From Enoplolaimus lenunculus (taxonomy: Eukaryota; Nematoda; Enoplea; Enoplida; Thoracostomopsidae): a stretch of 64,000 bases of DNA. Below are positions 37,165 through 56,800 of the stretch, one piece after another. The notes beneath the pieces are model-generated. The model was given only the letters and a program-made list of their open reading frames with translations, ran no database searches and was not told the origin of the DNA. Location: NCBI GenBank assembly GCA_030248215.1, contig JASANG010001228.1, positions 62,001 through 126,000 of the forward strand. The letters are read 5' to 3'. Position 1 is the stretch's first letter; each line of letters starts with the position of its first letter. A program made the position numbers and the translations under genes.

Positions 37165-37656
37165 TTGGGAAAATGACGAATGCTACTTTTATTATATTCA
37201 TGTTTCTTGAAAGTTTTTGAGGAGATGGGTAGTTTTCTTGGGACATCTAAGTATTATGCTAGAGATAATTTATACTCAAATACGTGTAACAAACTTTTAT
37301 CAGTTGTGATATGTTTTCACGCTCACAAACTCATGTAGTTGCGGATCTCAATATTAGCTCATAAATAGAACAAATCAAATCTAAAACATGTGCAGAAACT
37401 CGGAAAGTTGACATTGCAGATGCGAACGTCATAACATCAATCCACAACTGTAAATTGGTGTTACACACATTTGAAAATAATTTCATAGGTAATTAAATTA
37501 TGATTGAATTGGATTGTAGCCTAATACGAATACTGTTTTATTACAGGAAATAGGAGTATTCAAAGTAGAATTTCGTTTTACAGGGATTGAAAATAATAAA
37601 GCAGATACGGAGTCGACCAAAGTATTTTGCTTAGCCTATCAACTGAAAGGCAAGCC

Positions 37657-37823
37657 GGCCAATGTAAACAACAGGGCGCGGAACAGAATTGTAAGCATAT
37701 TCCTAAGCCTAAGCGTACGAATGAGCATATGCCTAAGCCAAGCAAAAAAATATAGTCTAAAGTTACGCTTACTCTATTGCAGCCCCACAGAAACACGTTC
37801 CGCCCCTGATCTTTACATGGGCC
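37657..37823. mobile_element. TTAGGC-type element (family A)
   Basis: Left GGCCAATGTAAACAACAGGG, right CCGCCCCTGATCTTTACATG followed by GGCC. The interior has CCTAAGCCTAAGCGTACG. Flanked by GCC on the left and GGC on the right. Confidence 0.65.
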
Positions 37824-38141
37824 GGCACGCGAAAGCTTCAGTGTACCGGTCTCTAAGTTCCCGGACTTCTCATTGGGATTCTCCTGTAATTAAGACGGGT
37901 CTATACCTGTATATTGTAGTTGTTGTTGTAATAAATGAAGTACAACTTTGTCCCTTCCAAGGCGGATATTGCATAAGGTACCTGTGAGAAATCTAGTTTC
38001 GGGTTCACAGCGGTGACGCAGGAAGTTTATTTTATACTTATTTGATTTTCGATCCAAGAGGAACATTCGTTATTTTGCATCTGAAATTTGTAGCAATCTT
38101 ATGATTCGGAAGAACAAAACTACAAACTGAAATATAAAAAA

Positions 38142-38294
38142 TGGGACTAACACTAGCCTAAGCGTATTCCTAAGCGTAAGCGTTGCAAAAATGAGTTCCA
38201 AGCCTAATCCTAAGTAAAAAATGTAATGTAGAATCTAAATCTACTCTTTTAAGACCCAGTAAAAACCTGGGCGGTCCTTAATGTAACATGGGCC
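38142..38294. mobile_element. TTAGGC-type element, family B
   Basis: GCCTAAGCGTATTCCTAAGC at the left, AATCTAAATCTACTCTTTTA in the middle and CTTAATGTAACATGGGCC at the right. The left end is degenerate. Confidence 0.5.
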
Positions 38295-38821
38295 AAAAAT
38301 GGTATAAACGTAAATCAAGATTCATGAACACATACTCGTAAGTGAATCAAAATCAAGTAGTTTAAATAATTTGAGGTCTGTGAAATGTGAAAGTTACCAA
38401 TTTCGTAAATCTTGGGAGTAAAAACGCAAAAAATACTTCTGATCAAATCACAATGTTTGAATTTTAATCAGAGTTTAATACGTGGTTTCCGTTATAATTG
38501 GGACAAGTCGGGCACGCATTTTATGTTTACGCTTTGGTCCATGTTAGCCTCGCTGCCTTCCAAAATTTCCATCATCAGTTCACAAATATTCGAGGTATGG
38601 TCTGAGATTTCGGTTATGGTCTGAAGTGGGATTTCGGGATATTACCGGAGCGTGGATTTTGAAGTTTCGAGGTATGTTCGAAGGTGTGAGTTTGAGCCTA
38701 TGCCTTAGCCTGCAACCTAAGCTTGAGCCTGAACGTTAGCTTAAGATTCAGCCAGGGTTATTTAAGATCTAATCTATAAGCCAATGCGTATTCCCTAAGT
38801 TTTAGCCTTAGGTAAAGCCTA

Positions 38822-39249
38822 CTGTAGTAACCGGAATAATGGGGGGTTCTCATTTTGAGTGCCAATGGCTAAAAATCCGTATCCCGAATAAGAGTCCGTA
38901 AAGCGGATAGAGTCCCTAAACCCTGATTAGAGTCCATAAATGTCAATTATCCCTAACTGTATCGCATAAATGACTCCAGGACCAAATAGGTAAAATTGAG
39001 TTCGAAACTTTATAGCGTGATTCAGTTTTGAAGGTATATACATTCCGAAGTATAACCTTGCATATATCGCCCAAGCTGTTGATACAAGACAAATAAAGGT
39101 TTAATTCAACGGATAGTTGTAATACCGGATATATATCAGTAACGAAGGGCGGGTTAAAAGATAAATAACAGTTCACAACCGAATACCAGGAAACACTCTG
39201 GAAAGGCCAAATAAATATCAGTCCCCGTCTCTTTTCGGGTCACTACAGT
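38822..39249. mobile_element. CCCGAAT-family element with GTAGTGACCCG ends, copy 1
   Basis: Left CTGTAGTAACCGGAATAATG, right TTTTCGGGTCACTACAG. The interior contains AGAGTCCGTAAAGCGGATAG, AATGACTCCAGGACCAAATA and TTTAATTCAACGGATAGTTG. The same blocks occur in the same order at 51,593-52,020. Confidence 0.65.
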
Positions 39250-39660
39250 ATGTCGTTTAAGGTTTAACCAATGCTTAAACCAAAGCCTACTCCTAAAGCC
39301 TAAGCCTGAACCTATTAAGCCCAGGCCCTAAGCCTAGAATTTAGCCCAAGTAGTGATTTATAATTGTTCGACAATGAGAATTGATTAACAGTTTGACCAT
39401 TTTGTTTTCACTGCTTTTTTAAATATTTAAAACTCGGTTTTATATCTATGGAAAATGTTACTAAAGCCTGTTGAATTGCTGCTCTTGACTTGCTTAAACA
39501 TCGACTTGCTGTATGGAAATGAAGAGCCATTGAAAATCGCGTGGTTACCGCATTTATCGTTTTTAAAGTGCGAGTTTGGCTAAAAACTCTGGTTTATTTT
39601 TTGTATGTCCAGTATTGTTTAGAAAATTGTTTCAAAGTGGAACGAAGCTGTTCCAACTAT

Positions 39661-40022
39661 TGGCTCATGTAAAGATCAGGAGTGGAACGGTGTTCTGTGA
39701 GACTCGAAAAGAGTAACCTTAAGCTTTAGAGTAATTTTGTTGCTTGGCTTAGGCTTAGGAATATGCTTACTGTTTTAGACTTAGGCTTAGGTTTAGGCTT
39801 AGGAATATGCTTATAAAACTGTTGGCCAATGTTACTTGAAGGGGCGTAGCAGTAGATTAAGCGTATTCCTAAGCCTAAGCCTAAGCGTTGCAAAAATTAG
39901 TTCCTAAGCCTTACCCTAAGCAAAAAGAATCTAAACCTACTCTTTTATAGAACCACCAAAAACCCGAACGCCATTTAAAATAAAATGGGCTAAACTGTTC
40001 CGCCCCTGCTCTTTACATTGGC
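39661..40022. mobile_element. TTAGGC-type element (family A) split by a nested element
   Basis: Left TGGCTCATGTAAAGATCAGG, right CTGTTCCGCCCCTGCTCTTT. The interior has GGCTTAGGCTTAGGAATATG and GGCTTAGGTTTAGGCTTAGG. The 39,823-39,991 segment is an insertion. Confidence 0.7.
39823..39991. mobile_element. TTAGGC-type element (family B) nested in family A
   Basis: 169 bp from TGGCCAATGTTACTTGAAGG to AAATAAAATGGGCT. AAACTGT occurs directly before (39,816-39,822) and directly after (39,992-39,998), a 7-bp target duplication. Removing the insert restores the usual family-A sequence ACTGTTCCGCC. Confidence 0.75.
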
Positions 40023-40220
40023 TCCACTATTTAATGGTTTCAAGTCCGCGGCGAGTACGAAAAATAAACTCTGCCACCGAAAATATTAAAATTGTTTCAG
40101 ATTGAAAAAGCAAAGCCCGTTGAAGTTCGCCAGGGCTGAGGTATACAGTATGAATTTTGAGCTCTTGTATACTTTCCACAAACATCTATAAGGGCACGAC
40201 ATAGGGTTGCGCTATTCTCG

Positions 40221-47690
<7,470 letters not shown>

Positions 47691-47920
47691 CATAGCATAC
47701 GTTTATCGTACGTGAGTTATTTGCGTACGATACCGCACGGTGACGGACGGCACCGAACGTGAACAAAAGTATAGCGCAACCCTAAGGATTACGCTCACAC
47801 TTAAACTTTAGGTAAAAGGCTTAGGCAAAGATTAAGGTTTAGGTTTAGGCTCTTTAGGAACTTAAGCGAAAAATTTTCAGTTTACTATCTGTAAGCGAAA
47901 CATTTTCAGTTTATTATCTA

Positions 47921-48188
47921 TAACCCCTTCTCACATTGAGTTGCCAATAGGCAACTCAGCGCGGTGTATATACGTTAAATAATATATACCGCACCGTGTT
48001 TAACAATTGCAACATGTATACATAGTACTAAATCACCACAAGACGTGAGAGCCCACTCGGGCTCGAGCGTCAAGCTCCTATAGCTGAGTGGCGATGGTAT
48101 ACGCCTCCCACTCCAGTCACTGGAGTTCGAATCCTAGCATAAAAATAGGTCTCAGGGGAAATAAAAATATTTATGTGAGAAAGGGTTA
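47921..48188. mobile_element. TIR-bounded element carrying a tRNA-like Pol III module, copy 1
   Basis: Left TAACCCCTTCTCACAT and right ATGTGAGAAAGGGTTA are inverted repeats. GAGTTGCC and GGCAACTC form a small hairpin just inside. The tRNA-like part (48,074 to about 48,146) has A box TAGCTGAGTGG, loop CTCCCAC (anticodon position CCC) and B box GAGTTCGAATCC. Confidence 0.6.
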
Positions 48189-48427
48189 AGCCTAAAAGAA
48201 TGAGTCTGCGCCGAAGTCTAAAGCATTTGCAAGAAAGTTGACAAAATATGTAGTTTGGCAGTTTAGTTTTCAGATGCTTAGATTTTTTAAGCAACAAATT
48301 TAATTCAAACGGCTTCAGGTAGGAAAACATGTATTCGGTATATCTTATCTTGATATCAGGTTTTAAATACTATCCTTTAGGCAAACCAGAGCAGGTGTCT
48401 GTCTTATACACTTTCCTCTACATTTCG

Positions 48428-48575
48428 GCCCATGTTAAGGGTTGTAAAGGTTTCTGGTGGGTCTCTATACAAGAGTGGGTTTAGATTCTAGATTACCTAT
48501 TTTTGTTTAGGCTTAGGATTAGGAATACGCTTTTGCAACGCTTAGGCTTTAGGCTTGGATAAGTAACATTGGCCC
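48428..48575. mobile_element. TTAGGC-type element, family B
   Basis: Left GGCCCATGTTAAGGGTTG, right AAGTAACATTGGCC. The interior has GCTTAGGATTAGGAATACGC and CGCTTAGGCTTTAGGC. Confidence 0.6.
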
Positions 48576-48620
48576 ACTTACACGTAGGCTTGACTTTTGG
48601 GAAAAAGATACCCTTCCGTA

Positions 48621-48824
48621 CACTGCAAAAAATGGTGAGTCAAATTGACTCTCCGAAATAGGCTATACGGGACTACACAAACTGAGTCGAATTCGACCCC
48701 GCCAGCGTCAAATTCGACTCGAGTCGCACGTTTAATTCTCCCTGAGTCGAATTTGACTGTGTTTGTGTAGACCCGTAGAGCCTATTTCGGAGAGAGCCAA
48801 TTTGACTCCCCATTTCTTGCAGTG
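48621..48824. mobile_element. GAGTC palindrome element, copy 1
   Basis: About 200 bp, foldback over most of its length. Outer ends CACTGCAAAAAATGGTGAG and CCATTTCTTGCAGTG. Inner inverted blocks are CTCCGAAATAGGCT and GCCTATTTCGGAG, and CTGAGTCGAATTCGAC against AGTCGAATTTGACTG. Confidence 0.7.
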
Positions 48825-50282
48825 TAAAGCTTGTACTTTTGTCTATGCCTATGTCTGAACTATAATTTCGGCGACAACAGCCCTGACACTTCGGCTTAGG
48901 GTTAACCTTATAGTTTTCCAGACATCAATCAATAAAGTTGTCGAGTTCTACCGAGAATTACTATCAGTCAAGAATGTTGTTAGTCGGATTGGATCAAACT
49001 CTACTGCAACAACATTTCAGTAAGACATTATTTTGTTAAAACTTTAACCCGAAGCATTTCGAAACTGCGAACAAAAATAACAGTTTTTTACCTGCACAAT
49101 TTGTTTCAATTTACAACAAATAAATCTATCTGTTTAAGCTGGAATGACTCACATACGTAATTTAGGCAACTTTCCAGCATTACTTTATTTATAATATTTT
49201 CTTAGAACAGAAATGGGATTGTTTTGTGAAAAGAAAATTTGCATGCAGATTGTTGTGTATTCGCTAACTTTTGCGTATTGCGCGCATAGCTGATTAAAGT
49301 TTAAGCCGGTTAGTTGAAACAAAAACAAATTCAAATACTATATCATTACAGTGTTTTGGGCAAAATGGTTCAATTACCCAGCGGCCGTTTTAACACCTTA
49401 AGCACTTAAAATCGTTTCGGAAAAATTTCAGTTGATACCAAGAGCAGAGATATACAATATGATCGGTCGGTGCTTGTTTACTTTTTCCCGCAGTTCTAAT
49501 AATGAACAATTTAATATGGGATTTGGGAGCGACAGCCACAGCCCCCAATTCACCTTGAATGAATCCCCTGAAATTGCGGGACGATCAGGGAGCTTGACCC
49601 CCCTGAGAAACTTATTAAAACAAGTTTTGCTATGTGGGGTGTATTCTCCCTTGTGTAAAAAGTTAAAAAGGGTCGATATGTTTTTCAGTCCAGTCATTTG
49701 TCGCGGGTGCATTAATTAATTCAGTGCGTAGTTGAAATTCGGTGGGGGGACTAAACAAGCACCATATTAAGACCAATAAATTTCTGCCGTTGTCATGCCG
49801 TTTGACGGCAACTCTGAAGTGGTTCATACTGTGACTTGTATTTTGTTTATTTCAGGATGTTCTGTAATGCGCATTGTGCAATTACTAAAGCTACATTTTC
49901 CGAATATGGCGTTGTAAGTATGCCTGCAGCCCTGCAAGGCCTTGAAAAGGCAGGGCCCACAGAAATAATCAGTATTTTTGAGAAACTTACGTTCCTTTCT
50001 CAAAGTTAAACATTAGTTCACCAGCAAGACCGAAACCTTGTAGGTGAAACCAAGACTGGATGATATTCACCTTGTCGAAGACTTGGCAACTACCTGGGCT
50101 GTGCATGGTACAAAATGTACCAAAACGCGTTGCATTTTTGGCCGACCCCCCTCAATTGGTAGTCACCACTTAAATACCGTAGTGAGTATAAGTTAGAGTA
50201 TATATAATCGGAGCGACTTTAGCTAAAATTCAAAATATTAGCGCAATGTACCCCTTAAATAATTGTGGTCAAGCCACAAACA

Positions 50283-50463
50283 GGCCCATGTATGGAACAG
50301 GGCCGAAGAGTAGTATAAGCATATTCCTAAGCGTAAGCCTAAGCCTAAGCGTTTGGATGAGCCTATTTTAAGCCTAAGCCTAAGCAGAAAAGTGAGTCTA
50401 AAGCTTAAACTGACTCTTCCGGCCCTGCCGGAAAACAATTCGGCCCTGTTCTGTACATGGGCC
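50283..50463. mobile_element. TTAGGC-type element, family C
   Basis: Left GGCCCATGTATGGAACAGGG and right CGGCCCTGTTCTGTACATGG are near-perfect inverted repeats. The interior has AGCGTAAGCCTAAGCCTAAG and AAGCCTAAGCCTAAGC. Its end differs from family A (AACAGGGCC rather than AACAGGGGCGG). Confidence 0.65.
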
Positions 50464-50812
50464 AAGTTATTTTTTGTTTGCATGATATTGTGGAAGTTGC
50501 ATTATTGTGCTCACGCTATAATATTCAAGTTGATTATACATATCTTTAAGCGGGGCAGTCTCAGGAGGTACAGTAAAAAGGCTTAGAATTATACCGTAAC
50601 CTTTTATAGACTCAAGTTCGTTATATAATGGTCGTCCGGCACCCGTCGGTAGATCAAAAATTTAAAATTACAAATTACGTTATAATGCCATTTAGTACTA
50701 CAGGGCAATTTAAACCAGTCAAAAGCCTTCGCTGTTGTACTGGGTAGGTACAGCAGTAGCTGTAAATTTGGTTCCTGTTGCAAATCAACCTCAGGTTCAG
50801 GTATTTTTTCAG

Positions 50813-53800
50813 AATTGCTACAACACTTCAATGGGTAAAAACACTCAAATTTACGGCAACACACTGAAGCCAAATTATTTGCTGTTGGTACGCATTGGCC
50901 AAGGATGTAGCAAAAACACACTTGCGACCGCTAGAAAATTATGTATTGCGTAAGTATAAAATAGAACTGTCAGGATCCAAGATTTTCAGGTTCGGAAATT
51001 GTCAGTTGAAACAGACATTGTATAAAGTCATTACAATACAGAATTAAATTTAGTAGCCTTTCTGATAATAATAGTTTTACACTGTAAGTTCCAGTTTGTT
51101 GATTTTAACTCAGAATGAGTTGAATCCACTCAGAAGTCTGAGCTCTGAATTTTAGGTCTTACAGCACTTAGAATTTTGAATTGAATGAACTCATTCTGAA
51201 TTAGTTAATTAATTCACCCGGAATTAAATCAACTTTTGAGCGGGTTAATGTTTGCTGTTTTTAACTCAGAAGCAACGAGAAATGATTAATTCGCTCTCCG
51301 AGTTGATTAATCCACTGACTGGAATACAGTGTACAACACAGCAAAAAATGGTGAGTCAAATTGTTTCTCTCCGAAATAGGCTCTACGGCACTACACTAAT
51401 TGAGTCAAATTCGACTCCGCCAGTGTCAAACGTACGACTCAGTGAGTCGAATTTGACTCTGGCGGTGTCGAATTAGACTGAGTTTGTGCAGTTCCACAGA
51501 GCCTATTTCGGAGAAAGTCAATTTGACTCACCATTTTTTGCAGTTTCAGTATTAATTCGTAGTTGTACACATGTGCCATTCTCTGAAAATATTGTAGTGA
51601 CCCGAATACGAGGGGGGTAATAAGAGGGTGTTCCCATTTTGAATCTCAACCAATTGGAGTCCGTATGCCTATTACAATCCGTAAGCGGGTAGAGTCTCTA
51701 AACCCTGAGTAAAGTCCATAATTTAATTATTCCTAATTGCAGTGCATGACTCCAGGACTAAATAAAGTTGAGTTCGAAGCCTTTTAAAGTATATATACTT
51801 AAGTTCTGTAATTACGTTCCAAAGTATAACCAATCGCTCAAGATTTTGATACAAGACAAACGTTTAATTGAACGGATAGTTGTAATACCGGATATATCAG
51901 AACTGAAGTGTGCGGAGGGCGGGTTAAAAATAAATAGCAGTTCGTAGCCGAATAACAGGGGTGAATCCTCTGGAGAGGCCAAATAAATATCAGTCCCCAT
52001 TCTCATTCGAGTCACTACAGTACACTGTGTTTTGGCATATGTTTAGCAGGATTTGTTCAAGCAAGTCTGTACTTCAGCCTTGAAACTTGATTGACAATTG
52101 TATATTGAATTGCAGTACAATTTTTTAGCCTGAGTGGGGTGCGGTAGGAATGATGAACCCCGGGATCCACCATCCGCAGAGAAAAATAATACGCGTTCCA
52201 AATTGATTTATAAGGTAAACATGCTTCATCTATAGAGTAACAACCCAAAGAAAAACTAAACAACAATCTTCTATCTTCAGAATATTTCAGTTAGAAGCAA
52301 AGAAGCATATTTGCATATGGATATACAAAACTGCTGGAACGCTGTCCAAATACACAACGGATTTGTGACCATATTTTACAGCTTTTAGCTACAGAAGATA
52401 TTAATATATAACATGTCTAAATTGAAAACTATGGGTATTGCTTACTTTGCCCACAAAGAAGTTATCTCCACAAGTATTTAGGTTAATCAGATAGGATTAG
52501 GCTATTAACGGTTAACAGGATTCGGCTTAGGTTTAGTCCTCTTATCAAATTAACGATACACGTTTCCAGAACCTCGCGATTGCTGAGACCAAAAGTAGAC
52601 AAATAAATACAGTACAAACTTTGCTTATTATCCTATTAGGAATGTTATCTTCAACAGTTCACAACAATTTCACTTGTTGATTTTATTTTGGGTAAAATTT
52701 CACTGTTCACAACCGCTTTCTTTTCTTCAAACCTGTTATACCAAACAAAGCTTAAAAACGGATTTTAGGTTTACCGCAATTTATATTTCTGGGCTTTTTA
52801 GCAAGCGTTCTTGGCGTCCTGTGGTCGGAATTGTTAAAATTTGTGGCGCAAGTTTAAATTTAAAAGATCCAATTGAAATGATCGTATCGACGATGAAGCA
52901 TGAACTACTGCATGCGCTGGTTAACTTTTGCTTTTGTTAGACATAACGGCCAATGTAAAGAACACGGGCGGAACAGTATTATAAGCATATTCCTAAGCCT
53001 AAGCCTAAGTATTAATGGCCAATGTAAAGAACACGGGCGGAACAGTATTATAAGCATATTCCTAAGCCTAAGCCTAAGCCTAAGTATTAATGGCCAATGT
53101 AAAGAACACGGGCGAAACAGTATTATAAGCATATTCCTAAGCCTAAGCCTAAGCCTAAGTATTAATGGCCAATGTAAAAAACACGGACGGAACAGTATTA
53201 CAAGCATATTCCTAAGCCTAAGCCTAAGCCTAAGTATTAATGGCCAATGTAAAAAACACGGGCGGAACAGTATTATAAGCATATTCCTAAGCCTTAGCCT
53301 AAGCGTAAGGATGAGCATAAGCCTAAGCCAAGCAAAAAATTAGTCTACCTACACCTTTTAAGCTTAGTTTATTGCAGTCCCACAGACAAACGTTCCGTCC
53401 TTGATCATTACATGGGCCAACATCAACATAACAGAGGCCAAGTTAAAATTTAGTTTCTTGAATGAGTGAAACATTTTCGAGTAAAAATGCCGAAATTTCG
53501 TACAAAAACTAAGCGTAGAACCAAAACGATTTTAACAACACATTGCAGATATTTGGTAAAATTAGCAGATTATTAAGCATCATTTTATCAAACTAATTTC
53601 GCATTACCTCCGGCTCCGCTCCGGGCACAATTTGTTCTCCAGCTCCGGTATTTTTCACCTCCGGTTGCACCCTGGTTGATGCTGATTTAAGTGTGTTTTC
53701 GTTTGTTATTTTAGCAATTAGAGTTTTATGGAGCGTAAATATATACTGTTGTTCATTTCTAAAAAGTCGCTTATAAAATTGCTTTGACCGGCATTATAAA

Positions 53801-56800
53801 CGTCGTTGATTTTTTTAAAAATTTAAGAGAAATGTAATTGGTAATTTTTCAGGGTTTTACGGATGAAAACAATAGCTTTGATACGATACGACGTCTTCAT
53901 GGTTTCAACAAGCCAATAGTGCGGTAAGTTGATTATGAGAAAACCGTTTCGAGCTTAGGGATAATAAAATAATGCTATAGGCAACAAGTTAGTTGCGGCA
54001 TCATTTGCTACCTAGCCAACATATTTCGAGCAAAAATATCACATCGCAGCCAAAAATAGTTTACATACATTACGTATATAAAATCAGCTAGAATCGTACC
54101 CAAAATACGTATGTGTGGCGTTCCAGCTATGATTTAGATTGAATTTAAAACTTAGAACTTAAATACCAAATCTGCACAATAAAAACAAAAATAAATCTTT
54201 TGTCTATTGTGTAATTAATTTTAGAACGACAACAATTCAATGGAAAGAGTTCGGTCGCGTTGGATATCGTGAAATTACAATATTAACCACACCGGCTATT
54301 AAGGTTAGTGCTTCAGTTTTGATTATTTTTGTGTTTGTAAACAATGGTATCTTTAGCCGTTTCTATGGTTTGAAACTTTCTTATTGTGCTTTTTCAATAC
54401 AGCTATTTACAATATATTTATATCAGTGCAAAAAATGGTGAGTCAAATTAACTCTCTCCGAAATAGGCTTTTCCTGACTGCACAAACTGAGTCAAAATTT
54501 GACTCCGCTTGAGTAAAATTGAGTCGAATTTGACTGGAGCGGAGTCGAATTTTGACTCAGTTTGTGTAGTCAGGAAAAGCCTATTTCGGAGAGAGTTCAT
54601 TTGACTCACCATTTTTGGCTGTACTGTATATTAATTTATCAAATTAACATAAAAATTCATTTCGCCATAATGTGATTTTAAAAAACTATCAATAAACAAA
54701 TATAATTTTGATGACTTTAAAATTACGGCCAGTATAAAATTGCTCAATTTTTTACTATTTTTTTGAAAGCAACGAAAATATAGCTAGGTTTCGAACAAAC
54801 GCCTGCAATTCTCAAATTGAAGTTTTGCTTGCAGGCATTTGTTCGGCAACACTTTAACTGTTCAACGCTAGACGGGGCTGCTCTAGAGAATGAAGGTGGA
54901 AACGGAACTCGATTGTCGCATTTTGAAAAAGCATGGTTCGGGGTAAGTTGACAGCGACAACCTTTGACATTTTCGCAACGTTCCTATTCTGACGTGTCAA
55001 CGAAAGTATATTTTTTAAAGGTTGGATATTGACAACTTTAAGCGGAAAGTGTAGTTTCCGCCACAGGCAATGGGAGATAGAGGAACGTATTTTCAGAAAT
55101 TTTCCGCGAGACGGGAACAAAAACACAAAACGATATATATACAATTTTAGTAAGTTTACTTGTCTGCAGGGTGTAAACGGATAGTAAAAATAACGGACAC
55201 GGAAAACGGATAATTCAAGTATAACAGTTTCAAAAATGTTTTATTTTTCTGTCAACACAATTGAGGCCTGCATTATTCGCAACAAAAATTCGAAACAAAA
55301 TAGTATGGCGGATGCATAGAAATTTTCAAGATTTGGGATAAAGTTAATAATTTTATTTCGTTGTGATCGGATATGGAATCTTAGTTTACGCAGCGTTTAT
55401 TTGAGTCGCGCAAAAGTATACGTCTACAGAATTCGAAATTATTTGTTAGCTTGGATTTTTCGTTTGGTGGGATATCCTCTTATCTGTATTTTCGTGCCAT
55501 TGCATACTGTCGTTTTTTATTGCAGCCAGAAGTTATGACTGGAGTGATGTCAGGTGACGCGTTGTTCACAAATCTATCAATGGCTTTTCTGATTGATACA
55601 ACGTAAAATTTATAATTGTTTCATGAAATGAAAATTAAAATTGTTTTATTAGAGTATGAAAATTAAAATTGTTTGAGAGCCCCCTCGAGCTCCAGCGTCA
55701 AGTTCCTATAGCTCAGTGGTCATCGTAAACGCCTCCCACCCGTGAGACTGGGGATCGAATCTTACCTTGAAATTACATCTCATATGAAATTGAAACTATT
55801 CATGTGAGAAAAGATTAAGTACAACTGGAAACTGGCCTTTGATTGCGTGCTGGAATTCGACAACTTCCGGTTGCGGCGAAATTTTTTGCAGCACCTTTTA
55901 TCAATTTCTGTAGTGAAATTTTTAGTATTTTAATAAACGCGGTGGGGTTCTCAGTGAGACTTTGTTCGTAGGTATAACTTTTCGGCAATATTTTCAACTT
56001 GAACTTCATTGTGCGCCTTGTTTTAAATTAATTATTTTTGTTTGTTTCAGCTGGTACAGCCGCGGCTTTAACGCATCAAAGCATCTCAAAGAGTTAGGAT
56101 GGGGCAAAAACAAAGGGTGTAAGTTTACGTCGTCAAGCTGTTTAGAATACGCCACGATGCGGAACGTTACTGGAGATGCAGAAAGGTAATAGTCTTTTAT
56201 TGATTTGGAGTAAATTTATGGAATGGTACTGCCCTTATGGACTCCACACATTTAAAGATACAAGTTAGGCTTAGGATCAGGCTTAGGTTTAGGAAAATTC
56301 TTGAGGCAAAGACATAGCTTTATGCAAAGCAAAGTCTTTTTCTAAACCTAAGCCTAAGAAGTTTGAGCAAACTTAAACGAAAAGCGTAAATGTGGGAAAA
56401 GTATACAAGAGTGACGTTGTCTTATGATGGAATATATTTTACATTTGCAAGTTTCCCTGTAGAATATATGTGTATTATTAAGACAGATCATCTCAAACGG
56501 AGAACATTGAAGACATCACAGTTTAAAATTTGGACCAATGTATAGAACAGGGCCGTAACAATAGCCTAAGCATATTCTTAAGCGTAAATTCTTGGCCAAA
56601 ATTTGTAAGACTAATTTTCTTGATATTTTAAGACATTTTGCTTCTGGCGTATATATACTGAGGTAATAATAGCCTGTTTTGTCATACAACAAATTTAAGT
56701 TTTTGTTTGTCTCGTAAAAACACTACTTAAAATACTATAGTTATATTTTACTAACTTTTTTAAGGGAAAAATTTCAGTTTACTATCTATAACCCCTTCTC

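Larger units (their letters stand above)
37165..40201. other. Intergenic region rich in short elements
   Basis: Between SF3A2 and the satellite. It holds TTAGGC-type elements at 37,657, about 38,142 and 39,661 (the last with a nested insertion), a CCCGAAT-family element at 38,822, and degenerate CCTAAG-rich sequence at 38,690-38,820 and 39,270-39,350. No exon was recognised. Confidence 0.55.
47785..50812. other. Region between the satellite and the recognised peptidase exons
   Basis: It holds degenerate CCTAAG sequence (47,790-47,860), a TIR-bounded tRNA-like element, a family-B element, a GAGTC palindrome and a family-C element. One possible exon of the downstream peptidase gene lies at 49,858-49,913: acceptor TTATTTCAG, donor GTAAGT, with ATGTTCTGTAATGCGCATTG near its start. 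I could not confirm it by homology. Confidence 0.4.

Noticed and set aside
49432-49719. 95-codon plus ORF and 94-codon minus ORF
   Set aside because: An acceptor-like TTTCAG precedes the plus frame, but no matching domain, donor or phase links it to the peptidase gene. Not supported as an exon.
52900-53343. 147-codon ORF with NGQCKEHGRNS repeats
   Set aside because: It follows the 75-base tandem MITE halves (75 is divisible by 3). The minus-strand ORF over the same region has the same cause.
52948-53418. True telomere or chromosome end
   Set aside because: The CCTAAG runs are only two to four units long, sit within inverted-repeat elements and are flanked by gene sequence on both sides.
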